Shown here: piece by piece, positions 62,605 to 64,000 of the stretch
Layout of the letters: each line of letters starts with the position of its first letter
Position numbering within the stretch: position 1 is the first letter of the stretch
Source: Phaeodactylum tricornutum CCAP 1055/1
Lineage: Eukaryota; Bacillariophyta; Bacillariophyceae; Surirellales; Neidiaceae
NCBI RefSeq assembly: GCF_000150955.2
Contig: NC_011672.1
Span: forward strand, 558,001-622,000
DNA: 64,000 bases
Direction: 5' to 3'
Position numbers and translations under genes: made by a program
The notes under the pieces: model-generated
Seen by the model: only the letters and a program-made list of their open reading frames with translations
What the model was told of the DNA's origin: nothing
Database searches by the model: none

Positions 62605-64000
62605 ATGACTTCCGAAACGGAAGCCCCAACCAACAAAAAGTCCGCCGTATCGGCTTATCTGCAGCATTTGCAAGAAAAACAGCAAAATTCCAAGGTAGCA
62701 GTGGTAGTTTCGCCTCGCTCCAGGGAACGCCCTGCACAACCGCCCGAGCGATTGCCTGTGTGGAAACAGCGTCAGTTGCAGCGAGTACAAGTACAATCCA
62801 ACCTTACCGCGTACACGAACGCTCCAATCGGTGCGAAAGTCAACGCTTACAACCATGCAATCAGTAGTACTAGCACGACCTCCATTGGTCGCAGGCCTCC
62901 TCGGCATCCGTTCCCGAAAGACTCAACAACAGAGGAGCAGAGCAAACGAAGTATACCGAGTCCGAAACTCGTATCGGTACCTTCCCCCTCTTCAAGTCAA
63001 CAGCTCCACACAACGCGGGATAGCACCAGCATCACGTACGTAAGTTCCTCCGACGGAAGTCACGAGGAGATGGATTCTTCGACCAAGTCGGAATCTCTGG
63101 ACGATCCTCGTTATACTCGAGTTAATCACGTTGTCACGGTGCCGGAGGACGATATTGCGTCAGTCACGCTACCATCCTTGGCGCAACGTTTGCCCACGAT
63201 CACTAGCGATGCGCCGTACCGAAGATCACGAAATTTCGAACAATATCGCAGCGCACCTTCACAGCGACCCTTCGCTGACGAACGCAGCAGACCCACTACA
63301 GAACAGAGTCGCAGTCTTGTTCTGTACGGAGAAGACGGTCTGATCGATCCAGAGAAGTTTGGAAATAATCGAGGAAACGACGAGGATTCGTTCACGGCCC
63401 TGGATCGGCTGATCGAGGAGACTTCGTCGAGATGGCAAAACTCGAGCAAATTGACAGCTTCCACAGCTACTTCAACGGCTCCTTCCACGGCTATGGTACT
63501 TGTCTCACCCTCAGGGTCCACCACGGATTCTCCAGAAGACATTATTGCTAGGCAGCAAGCCGAAATCGAGTGCCTGAAGGCACAATTGATGCAACAGCAC
63601 AGCTTGGTTGCCTATCAACAGGAAGACGCCGACGAAGACTCATACCACAGTCCGCAGGAACAAATAGATCAAGTTCCTGTTGAGCACGTGGAAGTGGACC
63701 ACGACGATCACTTAAGTGTCACATCTGGGCTGACAAATTTGAACGGTGGTGATCTCTCACGCATGAATGACGACATCAGTACCATTATATTGGATAATAT
63801 TCCGACACGCCGCCCGGAAGCGGATGCTGAATCCATGCACGGCCGGGACAATATTGCTGGAATCGGTGCATCCGCCACTCCACGTGGCGTTGGGTTACGG
63901 CAGCGCCGGGTCCGCAACCATGAACTTCAGTTGTATGCCGCTAACGGCGTTTCCCGGAAAGCTTTGTACAGTGGCCCCCTTACGGCCGAAGGATTGTGCA
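62605..64000 (+). CDS. Unidentified protein, 5' part only (runs off window)
   Basis: The frame from the ATG at 62605 is open for 465 codons to the window end, so the 3' part is missing. The visible part is Ser/Thr/Gln-rich and probably disordered. A short helix lies near the start (SAVSAYLQHLQEKQQ), a coiled-coil-like helix near residue 325 (IIARQQAEIECLKAQLMQQH), and an acidic stretch follows. The last residues, RKALYSGPLTAEG, look like the lead-in to MORN repeats of the YxGxL...G type, but no full repeat is inside the window. A basic patch GLRQRRVRN precedes it. No function can be assigned. Confidence 0.7.
   Translation, partial: MTSETEAPTNKKSAVSAYLQHLQEKQQNSKVAVVVSPRSRERPAQPPERLPVWKQRQLQRVQVQSNLTAYTNAPIGAKVNAYNHAISSTSTTSIGRRPPRHPFPKDSTTEEQSKRSIPSPKLVSVPSPSSSQQLHTTRDSTSITYVSSSDGSHEEMDSSTKSESLDDPRYTRVNHVVTVPEDDIASVTLPSLAQRLPTITSDAPYRRSRNFEQYRSAPSQRPFADERSRPTTEQSRSLVLYGEDGLIDPEKFGNNRGNDEDSFTALDRLIEETSSRWQNSSKLTASTATSTAPSTAMVLVSPSGSTTDSPEDIIARQQAEIECLKAQLMQQHSLVAYQQEDADEDSYHSPQEQIDQVPVEHVEVDHDDHLSVTSGLTNLNGGDLSRMNDDISTIILDNIPTRRPEADAESMHGRDNIAGIGASATPRGVGLRQRRVRNHELQLYAANGVSRKALYSGPLTAEGLC

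Noticed and set aside
1-64000. Mobile elements, CRISPR arrays or bacterial gene clusters
   Set aside because: No transposase, reverse transcriptase, integrase or terminal repeats were seen; the only long repeats are coding repeats within one protein.

Overview
The window is nuclear DNA of a photosynthetic stramenopile, most likely a pennate diatom resembling Phaeodactylum tricornutum. Three things point there. Genes are closely packed on both strands and carry few, short GT-AG introns (about 70-220 nt). Nuclear genes for plastid proteins start with a signal peptide ending in an ASAFAP-type motif. The giant first gene ends in the transmembrane plus plant-type LRR layout seen in diatoms. The species is inferred from these features; no search was run. 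I see no convincing transposon, virus-like element, tRNA or rRNA gene, and no CRISPR array.

Layout. 1-12671: the 3' part of a giant repeat gene (more than 4,200 codons in the window) with four successive repeat zones built round a Trp motif (WW, WLRNN, DWNRN), then a membrane span and an LRR domain. 13.2-24 kb: a two-RRM nucleolin-like protein, a TSTD2/TrhO-like rhodanese with a CCCH finger, an unknown tail-anchored protein, a CYP38-like thylakoid lumen cyclophilin and a PERK-like ER eIF2alpha kinase. 24.5-32.6 kb: a long mitochondrial PPR protein, eIF3k, mitoribosomal mL49 and ALG3. 33.4-42.2 kb: a GAF/histidine-kinase-like/receiver protein, a Golgi-type GT8-like glycosyltransferase, an RGG protein and mitoribosomal mS35. 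42.9-48.2 kb: a divergent pair of plastid-targeted genes (SecE-like protein and ribosomal protein S1), a Hep59/TLS1 protein and an RbfA-like factor. 49.2-64 kb: a two-exon neuroglobin-like globin, an Arc1p/AIMP1-like tRNA-binding protein, two tail-to-tail chromatin-reader genes (CXXC-PHD-PWWP-like and double PHD), an MBL-fold hydrolase, a MORN-repeat protein and the 5' part of an unidentified gene cut by the window end.

There are no operons; genes are separate eukaryotic units. Several pairs are tail-to-tail with only 44-71 bp between stop codons. Several genes serve organelle translation or protein assembly (PPR, mL49, mS35, RbfA-like, plastid S1, CYP38, SecE-like). PERK and ALG3 belong to ER quality control and N-glycosylation, and eIF3k and the Arc1p-like protein to cytosolic translation. 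Spliced models were built by hand from GT/AG sites and reading-frame continuity, so splice junctions are predictions.
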